64,000 bases of DNA from WLMZ01 sp038227995 (lineage in GTDB: Bacteria > Actinomycetota > Acidimicrobiia > Acidimicrobiales > Ilumatobacteraceae): positions 1 through 64,000 of the forward strand of contig JBBRPP010000018.1 in the NCBI GenBank assembly GCA_038227995.1, written 5' to 3'. The notes beneath the pieces were generated by a model that ran no database searches, had not been told where the DNA came from, and was given only the letters and a program-made list of their open reading frames with translations. The position numbers and the translations under genes were made by a program. Numbering within the stretch: the first letter of the stretch is position 1; each line of letters begins with the position of its first letter. Below, piece after piece: positions 33,939 to 41,812 of this stretch.

Positions 33939-33944
33939 TAGTCT
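33939..33944 (+). promoter_or_regulatory. -10 box TAGTCT, leaderless promoter
   Basis: TAGTCT is followed by CTGATC and the GTG start at 33951, so the STAND-like gene can be transcribed on its own without a leader. Confidence 0.5.
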
Positions 33945-33950
33945 CTGATC

Positions 33951-36059
33951 GTGCCAGAACACGTGCACCCGAACGCGCGGGCGAAGCTGATGACGCTCTA
34001 CACAGAGCTGCTCGCCGCCGTTCCTCACCGCACCGATCGTGCGGTCGGCGCAGACCTCCACAGGGCGATGGTGACGTGCTATTCGCCCGGGACGCGGCCG
34101 GCGACCATCGGAACCGTCTGTTCGTGGCTCGCCCACGGCCGGGTCGGCGGGGCGAACACGAACGGGACCAAGATCGTCAACCCCGAACACGGCGATGCAC
34201 TGCGAGCGTGCGCCTCGCAGTGGTTGCCTGACACTCAAGTGCTTCGCTGGCTCTTCGAGTTCGACGTGGCGATCGGCGAGACGCTCAGGCTCCCGAAAGG
34301 CTCTGGACCGCGTTCGACGGATCGTGACGTGCTTCTTCCCCTGCTCGATCTGATCGGCGCCGAGGGTCGGATCCCGCGCATCGCTGAGATCGACCTCGGC
34401 GCCCATCAGTGGTACCAGCGCTCGTTCATCACCGGAGGCGAAGTGCCTCACTACGTCCCGCGCCCAGCTCTGCATCAGCAGCTCGATCAACTGTTCGATC
34501 AGGCCGAGCGCTCTGACTCCCTGGGCTGGCACCGGTTCGTCGTTGCCACCGGCGAACCCAAGGTGGGAAAGACTCGCACGGTGCTGGAGGTGCTCAAGGC
34601 CCGCTACCCCGAGTCGCCACTGTTGATCCCTCTGCGGATCGACCGGCTCGACGCCGTGATCGTCGGGCTCGAGGGCCGATCGATCGGCCGCGCGAATCGC
34701 CCGGCGGTGCTACTGCTCGACGACCTTCAGCGCGCTCTCGGCGACAATCCCACGTTCGGCCAAACTCTCCGCGCGATACCAACGCGCATTCCCCACCTCA
34801 TCATCGTGGCCACGATCCACCATCGCATGCTCGCGATCGAAAGTCGCGAGCTCGACAGAGAACTCGCCGAGATCGGGCTTCCGCGCGAGATCCGGCAGAG
34901 CCTCGTGAGCCGGTCCGTCACGGTGCCGACAGACCTCGCCCCCGTCGACCTCAACGATTCCGAGGCGTTCTTGAACCAGGTCGTGCCGGGACGGGCGACC
35001 ACCCGTCAGCTCGTGCGCCGATTCGCTTACACGCTTGCGAGTGTCGACACGCTGATCGGGATCTGGCGCGATGCACACAATCATTCTCGGGCCGTCGACT
35101 GTGTCAGGTCCGCATTGCTCGACGCGTTGATGGACGCGTGGTTCATCTTCCCGACAGGCGTGGCGGACGGCGAGTTGCGCACGCTCGCCAACGCTCGCTT
35201 CGCGGCGACCTGGCCCGACCGGCATCAGCTGTCAGACGCCCAATACCAGGCAGGATGTGAGTGGTTGCTTGAACCCGATCCGGCCCAGCCCTACAGCTTC
35301 GATGTGCCGCGTGACGGGGGACATCGATTGCACGATGGAGTCACAGACGCCCTCGCTGAGCACCACACGGTCAGTCATGACCTCGTGTTGACGGCGGCAC
35401 AGGGGTCGCAGATCGGTGATCAGATGTTCGCAATCGATCAGTCGATCGAGGCGGAGTACTGGTGGTCGCAAGCTGCCACGTCCGGCTCGACGAACGCGAT
35501 GTACAACCTCGGGGTTCTCCGCACCGAGCAGGACCGCATCGACGGACCGGATGGCGCTGAACGCTGGTGGACTTCTGCCGCCCGGGTCGGCCATGCCAGC
35601 GCGATGAACAGCCTCGGCGCGCTGCGCAACAAGCACGACCTCATCACGGGCGACGACAGCGCCGAGCACTGGTGGACAGCCGCTGCCTGGCTCGGCCACG
35701 CAAACGCGATGTACAACCTCGGCCTACTGCGCAACAGTCAGCAGCGAACCACGGGTGACGACAGCGCCGAGCGTTGGTGGATCAGCGCCGCCGACCGCGG
35801 CCATGCCAACGCGATGTACAACCTGGGCGTCCTTCGCACGGAACAGCGCCGGATCGATGGGCTCGACAGCGCAGAGCATTGGTACCACCTCGCCGCTCTG
35901 AGCGGACACACGAACGCGATGTACAACCTCGGCGTCCTCCGCAACCGACAACATCGACGAGTAGGTGTTGATGGGTCAGAGCACTGGTGGACCCTTGCCG
36001 CGGATGCGGGGCACGTCAACGCTGCAAGCAGTCTCACCGCGCTTCGGACTTCAGGGTGA
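33951..36059 (+). CDS. STAND-like P-loop NTPase with Sel1-like repeats
   Basis: A 702-residue cytoplasmic protein. Residues 1-115 are a helical N-terminal domain of unknown type. FITGGEVPHYVPRP leads into an NTPase with Walker A GEPKVGKTRT (201-210) and Walker B AVLLLDDLQ (about 246). A helical winged-type region follows. From residue 501 six consecutive 35-residue repeats complete the chain, each AE-x-WW-x2-AA-x2-GHANAMYNLGVLR-like (Sel1/TPR type). An N-terminal effector, central NTPase and C-terminal repeat sensor is the plan of STAND regulators, including antiphage and transcriptional ones. It starts at GTG 33951. The sigma-like gene upstream may be a partner. No known defence effector is recognisable, so its role is open. 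Confidence 0.7.
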   Translation: MPEHVHPNARAKLMTLYTELLAAVPHRTDRAVGADLHRAMVTCYSPGTRPATIGTVCSWLAHGRVGGANTNGTKIVNPEHGDALRACASQWLPDTQVLRWLFEFDVAIGETLRLPKGSGPRSTDRDVLLPLLDLIGAEGRIPRIAEIDLGAHQWYQRSFITGGEVPHYVPRPALHQQLDQLFDQAERSDSLGWHRFVVATGEPKVGKTRTVLEVLKARYPESPLLIPLRIDRLDAVIVGLEGRSIGRANRPAVLLLDDLQRALGDNPTFGQTLRAIPTRIPHLIIVATIHHRMLAIESRELDRELAEIGLPREIRQSLVSRSVTVPTDLAPVDLNDSEAFLNQVVPGRATTRQLVRRFAYTLASVDTLIGIWRDAHNHSRAVDCVRSALLDALMDAWFIFPTGVADGELRTLANARFAATWPDRHQLSDAQYQAGCEWLLEPDPAQPYSFDVPRDGGHRLHDGVTDALAEHHTVSHDLVLTAAQGSQIGDQMFAIDQSIEAEYWWSQAATSGSTNAMYNLGVLRTEQDRIDGPDGAERWWTSAARVGHASAMNSLGALRNKHDLITGDDSAEHWWTAAAWLGHANAMYNLGLLRNSQQRTTGDDSAERWWISAADRGHANAMYNLGVLRTEQRRIDGLDSAEHWYHLAALSGHTNAMYNLGVLRNRQHRRVGVDGSEHWWTLAADAGHVNAASSLTALRTSG
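35451..36056 (+). repeat. 105-bp coding repeats (six Sel1-like units)
   Basis: Five full units of exactly 105 bases and a final 81-base unit encode the 35-residue repeats of the STAND-like protein. The block encoding NAMYNLG is nearly invariant at DNA level in most units, suggesting expansion by duplication. Confidence 0.9.
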
Positions 36060-36212
36060 GGTGCCGAACGCCCGCACCTCTCATCGGTCACGGGCCAAGA
36101 TCGTCGTCGCGGCCGTTTGCGGCGACGGCGACAATGATTCTGTCCACACGAAGACAGCCGACCCTCCTGCTCGGCCACCAAGGCCGACGGTGCCCGTTGC
36201 CTCAGTCGCTGT

Positions 36213-36977
36213 TCAGACGGGACTCGTCACGGTGAACTCGTTGCCGTCGGGATCGAGCAATTCAACCGACGAACGGTCACTGCCGACGCCGCCACCACCA
36301 CCGCCTTCATCAACGTCGGTCTCGACTGTCACGGCCCCGAGCGAGACCAAACGATCGATCTCCGCTGCCGCATCGGTGTCGTCCGACGGAGCGATTTCGA
36401 GGCGCAGCCGGTTCTTCGATAGCTTCGGTGGAATCGGCGGACCCCACGTGATGAACGGGCCGGTGCCGTCCGGATCGCGGATCGCCGTTTCGCCGTCCTG
36501 ATCCCAGACCAGCGGCCAGCCGAACACCTCGCTCCAGAAGTATCCGACGGCGGGTGATCCGTCGCACGTGATCGACCCGAGCCGGCCGCAGGTGGCGAGG
36601 AACGAGTTCTCGGGTTCGATCACGCAGAACTCGTTGCCCTCCGGGTCGGCAAGCACGATGTGGCGGGCCTGTGTGCCCTGACCGATGTCGATGTGGTGGG
36701 CACCGAGGCCGATCAACCGCTCGACCGTCTCGGTCTGATCTTCGATCGACGACGTGGTCAGATCGAGATGGATCCTGTTCTTGCCGACATTGTGATGCAG
36801 AACCGGTCGAAACGCGAGCCGGAATCTGGTGCCGTCCGACGGGACGAGATCGACGTCACCGCCGCCTTCACCACCGCCTTCATCGGCGACGTCCCAATGC
36901 AATGCATCGGCCCAGAAGGGCGCGAGTCGCAGCGGATCGTTCGCATCGAAACAGAGAGTGACAAGCCGCGATGTCAT
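36213..36977 (-). CDS. VOC family protein (tandem glyoxalase-like domains)
   Basis: A 254-residue protein of two glyoxalase/bleomycin-resistance-like halves, each with the family ending ADPEGNEFCVIEPE (first) and LDPDGNEFTVTSP (second). Strands such as TLCFDANDPLRLAPFWADAL and the WSEVFGWPLVWDQDG turn are typical of the actinobacterial glyoxalase-like domain group. The fold normally binds a metal and a small hydrophobic ligand; enzymatic role is unknown. A poly-Gly stretch near residue 235 is a linker. It is the last gene of a three-gene operon, overlapping the kinase gene by four bases. Confidence 0.82.
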   Translation of the reverse strand: MTSRLVTLCFDANDPLRLAPFWADALHWDVADEGGGEGGGDVDLVPSDGTRFRLAFRPVLHHNVGKNRIHLDLTTSSIEDQTETVERLIGLGAHHIDIGQGTQARHIVLADPEGNEFCVIEPENSFLATCGRLGSITCDGSPAVGYFWSEVFGWPLVWDQDGETAIRDPDGTGPFITWGPPIPPKLSKNRLRLEIAPSDDTDAAAEIDRLVSLGAVTVETDVDEGGGGGGVGSDRSSVELLDPDGNEFTVTSPV

Positions 36978-38035
36978 CGATCGAACCGTCGGACGAGCAC
37001 GAAGTCGACACATCCGCAGCCGGCGTTCTCGAGCAAGGCGCGAACCCGCTCGCTGGCCTCCGTGTCGTCGGCGGCACACACCGCGACGACGGATCCTCCG
37101 GATCCCGGCGTCGTCGCGGCGACTCCGCATGCGCGAACGGATTCGACGAGCGCGGCGTGATCGGTGCGTAGCGGCACACACGCCTGGCGGATCCGCCAGC
37201 CCTCGTCCACCGCGGCGCCGAGCGCCGTGACGTCGCCGCGTTCGAGGCTCGCTGTTGCCGAACGGGCCACGGCCGCGAGCGCAGCCATTGGCGCGGCGAG
37301 CGAGCGAACGTCACGCCGCAGCGGCGCGTGGTAGTCGTCGGAAGACGCCGCCGAATCCATCCGCCAGCCCACGACCAATCGGATTCGTCGGCGCTGGCCA
37401 TCCGTCGGATCGCCATCCGTCGGATCGGCATCCGTGACGGGATGCACGACTGGCACGGACAACCCATCGAGATCCTCCATGTCCGATGCGTCGACGAGGA
37501 CCGTGCGACCGAACGCCTGCACGATTCGGTCCTGCCACCCAGCGGCGATGCCGAGCACATCGCGCTCGGCGGACAACGCCAGCGCGGCGCACACGCGTCG
37601 ATCGAGGGTGATTCCCCAACACGCGGCGACGGCATCGATCGTCCCGACGGCGAGGGCGCTCGATCCGGCCAAGCCGACCGACATCGGAATGTCGGTGCGC
37701 CAGGACACCGTCGTACCACTGCGTTCCTTCGCGACCGGATCGATCCGTCGCAGATGCTCGACCAGCGTCAGTAGCGACGCGCCGATGATCCGTTGCATGC
37801 CGTGGATGCCGTGGCGCCCGACATCGTCCTGCCACTCCGATAGCGAGCGCCACTGCTCGGTCACGTCGGGACCCGCGATCATGACGCCGGCTGACGGTGT
37901 CGCTGACACGCACGCTTCGAGCCCGGGCACGATCGTGCTCAGGACGGCACCTCCGAATCCGTCGGACGGATTTCCGGCCAGGCCGACGCGTGCAGCGACC
38001 CGCCGAACGACCTCGTGACTCGCTGACACCGTCAA
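36974..38035 (-). CDS. GHMP kinase, glucuronokinase-like
   Basis: A 353-residue sugar kinase-fold protein. Motif 1 is RVGLAGNPSDGFGG, motif 2 (ATP loop) is PMSVGLAGSSALAVGT and motif 3 is TTPGSGGSVVAVC. The pattern GNPSD with VGLAGSSA is that of plant-type glucuronokinases rather than galactokinase or mevalonate kinase. It probably phosphorylates a sugar acid at C1 in the cytoplasm. A DPTDGDPTDG run (with matching DNA repeat near 37405-37430) sits in a surface loop. It overlaps both neighbours by four bases, so amine oxidase, kinase and VOC protein are translated as a unit. Confidence 0.8.
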   Translation of the reverse strand: MTVSASHEVVRRVAARVGLAGNPSDGFGGAVLSTIVPGLEACVSATPSAGVMIAGPDVTEQWRSLSEWQDDVGRHGIHGMQRIIGASLLTLVEHLRRIDPVAKERSGTTVSWRTDIPMSVGLAGSSALAVGTIDAVAACWGITLDRRVCAALALSAERDVLGIAAGWQDRIVQAFGRTVLVDASDMEDLDGLSVPVVHPVTDADPTDGDPTDGQRRRIRLVVGWRMDSAASSDDYHAPLRRDVRSLAAPMAALAAVARSATASLERGDVTALGAAVDEGWRIRQACVPLRTDHAALVESVRACGVAATTPGSGGSVVAVCAADDTEASERVRALLENAGCGCVDFVLVRRFDR

Positions 38036-39261
38036 CGGACCGAGGTGATCTCGGCGGCGACGCGCAGCCCGGACCGGGTCGCGCCTTCCAGCCCGCCTGG
38101 GCCGACTCGATCATCGGTGTGTTCGCCGGCGAAGAACACACGCCCGCCGAGCGGTCGTTGCACATGCGGCAGCACGCGAGTTCGCTGATCGCCCAGCGGT
38201 GCACGCACGATCACGCGCGTCAACTCGTCGCGAGTCCAGCTGTGGCTCAGCTGGCCGATTCGAGTCACGTTCGTCGCGGCGAGCGCGGTCACTGCCGTGT
38301 CGAACGCGGTGAACGCCGACTCGTTGATGTCCGCCGGCTCGGCGTCGCCGCCCAGCAGCGACGACACGCACGCCGCGTCGCCGGTCTGGTGCACGGATTG
38401 CTCGACGATCCACGGTGGGGTTCCGTCTGTGAAGCAACCGTGACCGACGGCCGCGGACACTGAGGCGCGCTCGGCGTATTGCACGATGACTTTCGTCGCG
38501 GTGCCGTACGTCATCTCCGACAGCGCGATCACCTTTGCGGGTGGCAGGGCCGGCCAGAAACCGACGCCGATCGTGAGCGGCCCGGGGATTGCGATGACCG
38601 CGACGTCGGCCACGAGGACATCATCATCGGTCTCGACGCGCACGCCCGGCCCGCTCCAGTCGACCAAGCGAACGCGTTGGCCGAAGCGGACATCGAGCCC
38701 CTCGGCCAGTCGCTTGGCGAGAAGGTCGTTGCCGCCGACGATGCGATACGAGTCGCTGCCGTGGGTCAGCTGGCGAGCGAACTCGGTTGCGTCGGCGTGA
38801 CGCAGCGACGTGACCGGTGTGTACTGGGTGAAGCTGACGAGGAAGGCCCGGACATCGCGTGGCGCGTGTACGCGACTGGACCACGCCTCGAGGTTCTCGA
38901 ACGGCTCCGGTGGCGAATCCGTGTAGGCCGCCGTGAGCCATCCTGTGATCGCCCGGCGCTCGGGCTCGGCGAGAGAACGTGATCCGAACAGCATCGGTGG
39001 TGCGGCAGGATCGAAGTACCCGCATGCGATTGCGTCGAGCTCGAGCTCGCGGGTCAATCCGAGCACGTTGTCGTGACCGGCGTACATCGTCTCCGCACCG
39101 AGTTCGCCGAACTGGCCGGCGGCGAGTTCGCCGTGCACGCTCCACAGGCGACCACCGACCCGATTGCGCGCCTCCAGCACGACGACGTCGTCACCAGCGT
39201 CGCGACGACGGCTCGCGGCGACGAGGCCGGACAGCCCAGCACCAACGACCACAACTCTCAT
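38032..39261 (-). CDS. FAD-dependent amine oxidase family protein
   Basis: A 409-residue flavoprotein. The N-terminal Rossmann motif VVVVGAGLSGLVAA and the following VVLEARNRVGGRLWS bind FAD. The C-terminal GGRVFFAGEHTDDRVGPGGLEGATRSG is the flavin-proximal motif of monoamine oxidase/phytoene-desaturase-like enzymes. It is cytoplasmic, with no signal peptide. Substrate could be an amine or a polyene-like compound. It is the first gene of an operon with the GHMP kinase and VOC gene (four-base overlaps). GGAGCG lies before the ATG. Confidence 0.87.
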   Translation of the reverse strand: MRVVVVGAGLSGLVAASRRRDAGDDVVVLEARNRVGGRLWSVHGELAAGQFGELGAETMYAGHDNVLGLTRELELDAIACGYFDPAAPPMLFGSRSLAEPERRAITGWLTAAYTDSPPEPFENLEAWSSRVHAPRDVRAFLVSFTQYTPVTSLRHADATEFARQLTHGSDSYRIVGGNDLLAKRLAEGLDVRFGQRVRLVDWSGPGVRVETDDDVLVADVAVIAIPGPLTIGVGFWPALPPAKVIALSEMTYGTATKVIVQYAERASVSAAVGHGCFTDGTPPWIVEQSVHQTGDAACVSSLLGGDAEPADINESAFTAFDTAVTALAATNVTRIGQLSHSWTRDELTRVIVRAPLGDQRTRVLPHVQRPLGGRVFFAGEHTDDRVGPGGLEGATRSGLRVAAEITSVR

Positions 39262-39415
39262 CTCAGCGCTCCATCCCGATCGCGAACGTTAGATCGTCGG
39301 GATGCGGCCGATTGGATCGCGTCGAACCCGTCTCGTCGGTACCGGCCGCTCTGTCCTGAAACCGACATTCGAACTCAGCATCGATCGAAGATGGCAAGCG
39401 ATAGGCTGCAACCAA

Positions 39416-39452
39416 TTGATTGCATATAATACGATTGATCATGACCAATCAA
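39416..39452 (+). promoter_or_regulatory. Promoter/operator of the mobile mystery gene pair
   Basis: TATAAT (39425-39430) is a consensus -10 box. TTGATTG (39416-39422) and CAATCAA (39446-39452) are exact inverted repeats around it, and a nested GATTG/CAATC pair lies within. AAAGGAG and the GTG start follow. The layout fits autorepression by the XRE protein. Confidence 0.65.
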
Positions 39453-39462
39453 AGGAGTCATC

Positions 39463-39927
39463 GTGGATTCGGTTCATCGTGAAGGTGCACGCAGACGACT
39501 CGATCAGCGATACCAAGGTGCCACGCTGGAACTCCTCTCGGCGCGCCCTCGCCTCGGATGGGTCCGGGCCGTGCGAGATGCGCTCGGTATGTCGACCCGT
39601 CAGTTGGCGTCGCGGATGGGTGTGGCTCAACCGACGTTGGTCCAGCTCGAACAATCCGAAGCGAACGGAACGATTCAGCTCGCAACGTTGCGCCGGGCCG
39701 CAGACGCCTTGGACTGCGACCTGGTGTACGCGCTAGTTCCCCGCGGTGGGTCATTGGAGCAGTCCGTGATGGCGCATGCGCGTCGCCGCGCAGGCGCGTT
39801 GGTGCGCGCAGTCGACCGTTCGATGGAGCTGGAAGACCAAGCGGTGACCGATCCCGATGAGATCAATGCATCGGTTGATCGCATCGCCCTGCAGTTGGCT
39901 GGCTCCCGACGGTTGTGGGACGAATGA
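39463..39927 (+). CDS. Mobile mystery protein A (XRE-type antitoxin-like regulator)
   Basis: A 154-residue DNA-binding protein. The helix-turn-helix WVRAVRDALGMSTRQLASRMGVAQPTLVQLEQSE (about 33-66) is followed by the family segment IQLATLRRAADALDCDLVYALVPRG. This is the partner protein (family A) always found beside the Fic-domain 'mobile mystery protein B'. GTG 39463 has AAAGGAG at good spacing. It likely represses the promoter just upstream and neutralises or regulates the Fic protein. The stop overlaps the next start (ATGA). Confidence 0.92.
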   Translation: MDSVHREGARRRLDQRYQGATLELLSARPRLGWVRAVRDALGMSTRQLASRMGVAQPTLVQLEQSEANGTIQLATLRRAADALDCDLVYALVPRGGSLEQSVMAHARRRAGALVRAVDRSMELEDQAVTDPDEINASVDRIALQLAGSRRLWDE

Positions 39928-40526
39928 CGACTTCGCATTGGGGTGCCGAGCCATCGGGCGCAACGCCGCTCGACCCCGATGAGTTCGGCCTCCTCATTCC
40001 CACTGACGTCGCGACGCGTGACGACCTCAACGCAGTCGAGCGAGACAACATCCTCAGCGCTCGCGTCTGGGCCTTCACCCAGAGAGGTATTGCCGACGCA
40101 GACGCACTCCTCAGCGTGTCGGCGCTCGACGCGATTCACCGTCGCATGTTCGGCAACGTCTGGAGGTGGGCGGGCAAGAGACGCACCAAGGACACCAACA
40201 TTGGTGTCGACCCAGCGCACATCGTCACGAGGTTGAAGGACGCCATCGACGACGCCCGCTACTGGCATGGCCACAACACCTTCGACCGGATCGAAACCGC
40301 TGTGCGGATTCATCATCGAATCGTGCAGGTCCACCCGTACGTCAACGGGAACGGGCGGCACGCTCGATTCGTCGCAGATCTCTATCTCCATGTCACGGGG
40401 GAAGCCGTGCTTCCTTGGTCAGACGGCCAGCCAGACGCGTCAACGAGCCGATCGGCGTACATCGCCGCGCTGCGATTGGCCGATGGTGGCGACTACGCGG
40501 CACTGATCGCTTACGCAGCGGCTTGA
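39924..40526 (+). CDS. Mobile mystery protein B (Fic domain)
   Basis: A 200-residue Fic-fold protein with the complete motif HPYVNGNGRHAR (H137 to R145), needed to transfer AMP or another nucleotide group from a nucleotide to a target hydroxyl. The segment MFGNVWRWAGKRRTKDTNIG is the usual Fic beta-flap region. No inhibitory [ST]xxxE[GN] helix is evident, so control probably comes from the co-encoded XRE protein. Such pairs spread between genomes and behave like toxin-antitoxin modules, though this is not shown here. It is translationally coupled to the preceding gene (ATGA). Confidence 0.92.
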   Translation: MTTSHWGAEPSGATPLDPDEFGLLIPTDVATRDDLNAVERDNILSARVWAFTQRGIADADALLSVSALDAIHRRMFGNVWRWAGKRRTKDTNIGVDPAHIVTRLKDAIDDARYWHGHNTFDRIETAVRIHHRIVQVHPYVNGNGRHARFVADLYLHVTGEAVLPWSDGQPDASTSRSAYIAALRLADGGDYAALIAYAAA

Positions 40527-40644
40527 GATCCGCATTGCCCCACCGCATCAGGGCGTGGTCCGCGAGTTTCCGTCGCGCCACGACGTCGCCGGCGCGACCA
40601 GCCGCGAATCGTCTGGCTGCACGCGAACGTAGGCTTCTCCCGTC

Positions 40645-40950
40645 ATGTTCTTGCGTATCGCAACCTTCCCGATCGTGGCCGGCACGCTCGATCGACTCAC
40701 CGATCGGTATTGGTCGCTGTGCGCCCCGATCGTGCGCGCCTCGGAAGGAAACGTCGGCTGCCTTCTGCTCGAGTCGGCGGACGAGGCGAACACCGTTTCC
40801 GCGTGCACCATCTGGGAAACCGAAGCGCATGCCGTCGCCTACGAATCGAGCGGGCGCGCCGTCGAGGTCGCCGGACGAGTCGGTCAGTTCTTCGCCGGCC
40901 CTCCGGTCGTGATGTCGCACCGCACGATCGGCGGCCCGCGCGGCATCTGA
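40645..40950 (+). CDS. Antibiotic-biosynthesis-monooxygenase-like (ABM) small protein
   Basis: A 101-residue protein of ferredoxin-like dimer type. FLRIATFPIVAGTLDRLTDRYW, the central strand GCLLLESADEANTVSACTIWETEAHAVAYESS and a final aromatic segment follow the ABM/Dabb pattern. Such proteins include cofactor-free monooxygenases and heme-degrading enzymes. The catalytic residues cannot be fixed by reading. TAGGCT ends 9 bases before the ATG, suggesting a near-leaderless transcript. It has its own short intergenic gaps on both sides. Confidence 0.65.
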   Translation: MFLRIATFPIVAGTLDRLTDRYWSLCAPIVRASEGNVGCLLLESADEANTVSACTIWETEAHAVAYESSGRAVEVAGRVGQFFAGPPVVMSHRTIGGPRGI

Positions 40951-41004
40951 CGACGCGGCGCACTCGCAGCCCGGGCTGCCCGTCGCAGGGTGCGCTGTGC
41001 TGGA

Positions 41005-41010
41005 TATGGT
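41005..41010 (+). promoter_or_regulatory. -10 box TATGGT, leaderless promoter
   Basis: TATGGT, then CACGGC, then ATG 41017. It supports that start for the dioxygenase gene, which has no ribosome-binding site. Confidence 0.5.
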
Positions 41011-41016
41011 CACGGC

Positions 41017-41778
41017 ATGGATTGGGGCGACTCGAGTTGGCCGCTGACAGCAGGGGAGCGCTACGAGTTCGATCTGCGCGGCTACATGGTCCGTCGCAAC
41101 GCCTTGAGCCCGGAGGCGGTTCGCGACCTCCGACTCGCAGTGGTCGACCTCGGCCACAGCAGAGCGGGCGACACGATCCAGAGTCAGCGGTTCACCGGCC
41201 ACCTCGCCGAGCACACCGTCTTCCGCGAGCTGATCGATCACCCGGCGGTCCTCGAGCCGCTGCTCGAACTCTGCGGGCCGAACGTCCGCCTCGATCACAC
41301 CTACGGCATCACGATGCGGCCGGGGACGGGTGGGCTCGGGCTTCACGGCGGCGGCACGCCACATGATCCGGCGCAGTACTACCGAGTCGAGAACGGCCGA
41401 ATGTTCAACGGGCTGGTGGCTGTGCAATGGGCGCTTGTCGATCATCGACACGGGGACGGAGGTTTCGGATGCATTCCGGGCAGCCACAAGTCATCGTTCG
41501 CGTTCCCGGGGTCCATGCCCGATCTCGTCACCGAGGTGCCGCTGGCCGCCGGCGATGTGGTGATCTTCACCGAGGCCCTGACGCATTGCACGATCCCGTG
41601 GCGCGGCGCGGGCGATCGGCTGTCGATGCTCTACAAGTACGCCCCCGGGTTCCTCGCGTGGGGTCTCGACCATCAAGATCACCGCGCCCTCTTGCCGCTG
41701 ATGTCCGAACGGCAACGTCGCTTCCTGCAGCCACCGGCGGTCCACCCGCACCAGCCGATCCGCGGCACGACCCCCTGA
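41017..41778 (+). CDS. Phytanoyl-CoA dioxygenase family protein
   Basis: A 253-residue Fe(II)/2-oxoglutarate oxygenase of the PhyH type. The N-terminal FDLRGYMVRRNALSPEAVRDL is the family opening. LGLHGGGTPHD supplies a metal histidine and aspartate. ALVDHRHGDGGFGCIPGSHKSS is the diagnostic PhyH block. A distal histidine lies in TEALTHCTIPWRG, and the arginine in GAGDRLSMLYKY binds 2-oxoglutarate. It probably hydroxylates a small or lipid-like substrate. The ATG follows a leaderless-type -10 box. It converges with the imidazolone operon. Confidence 0.87.
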   Translation: MDWGDSSWPLTAGERYEFDLRGYMVRRNALSPEAVRDLRLAVVDLGHSRAGDTIQSQRFTGHLAEHTVFRELIDHPAVLEPLLELCGPNVRLDHTYGITMRPGTGGLGLHGGGTPHDPAQYYRVENGRMFNGLVAVQWALVDHRHGDGGFGCIPGSHKSSFAFPGSMPDLVTEVPLAAGDVVIFTEALTHCTIPWRGAGDRLSMLYKYAPGFLAWGLDHQDHRALLPLMSERQRRFLQPPAVHPHQPIRGTTP

Positions 41779-41812
41779 CCGAGCCCTCATCTGACTCGGC
41801 TGGACGAACTGG

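Noticed and set aside
39463..40526. Part of a prophage or integrative element
   Set aside because: No integrase, attachment-site repeats or phage genes are visible around the XRE-Fic pair.
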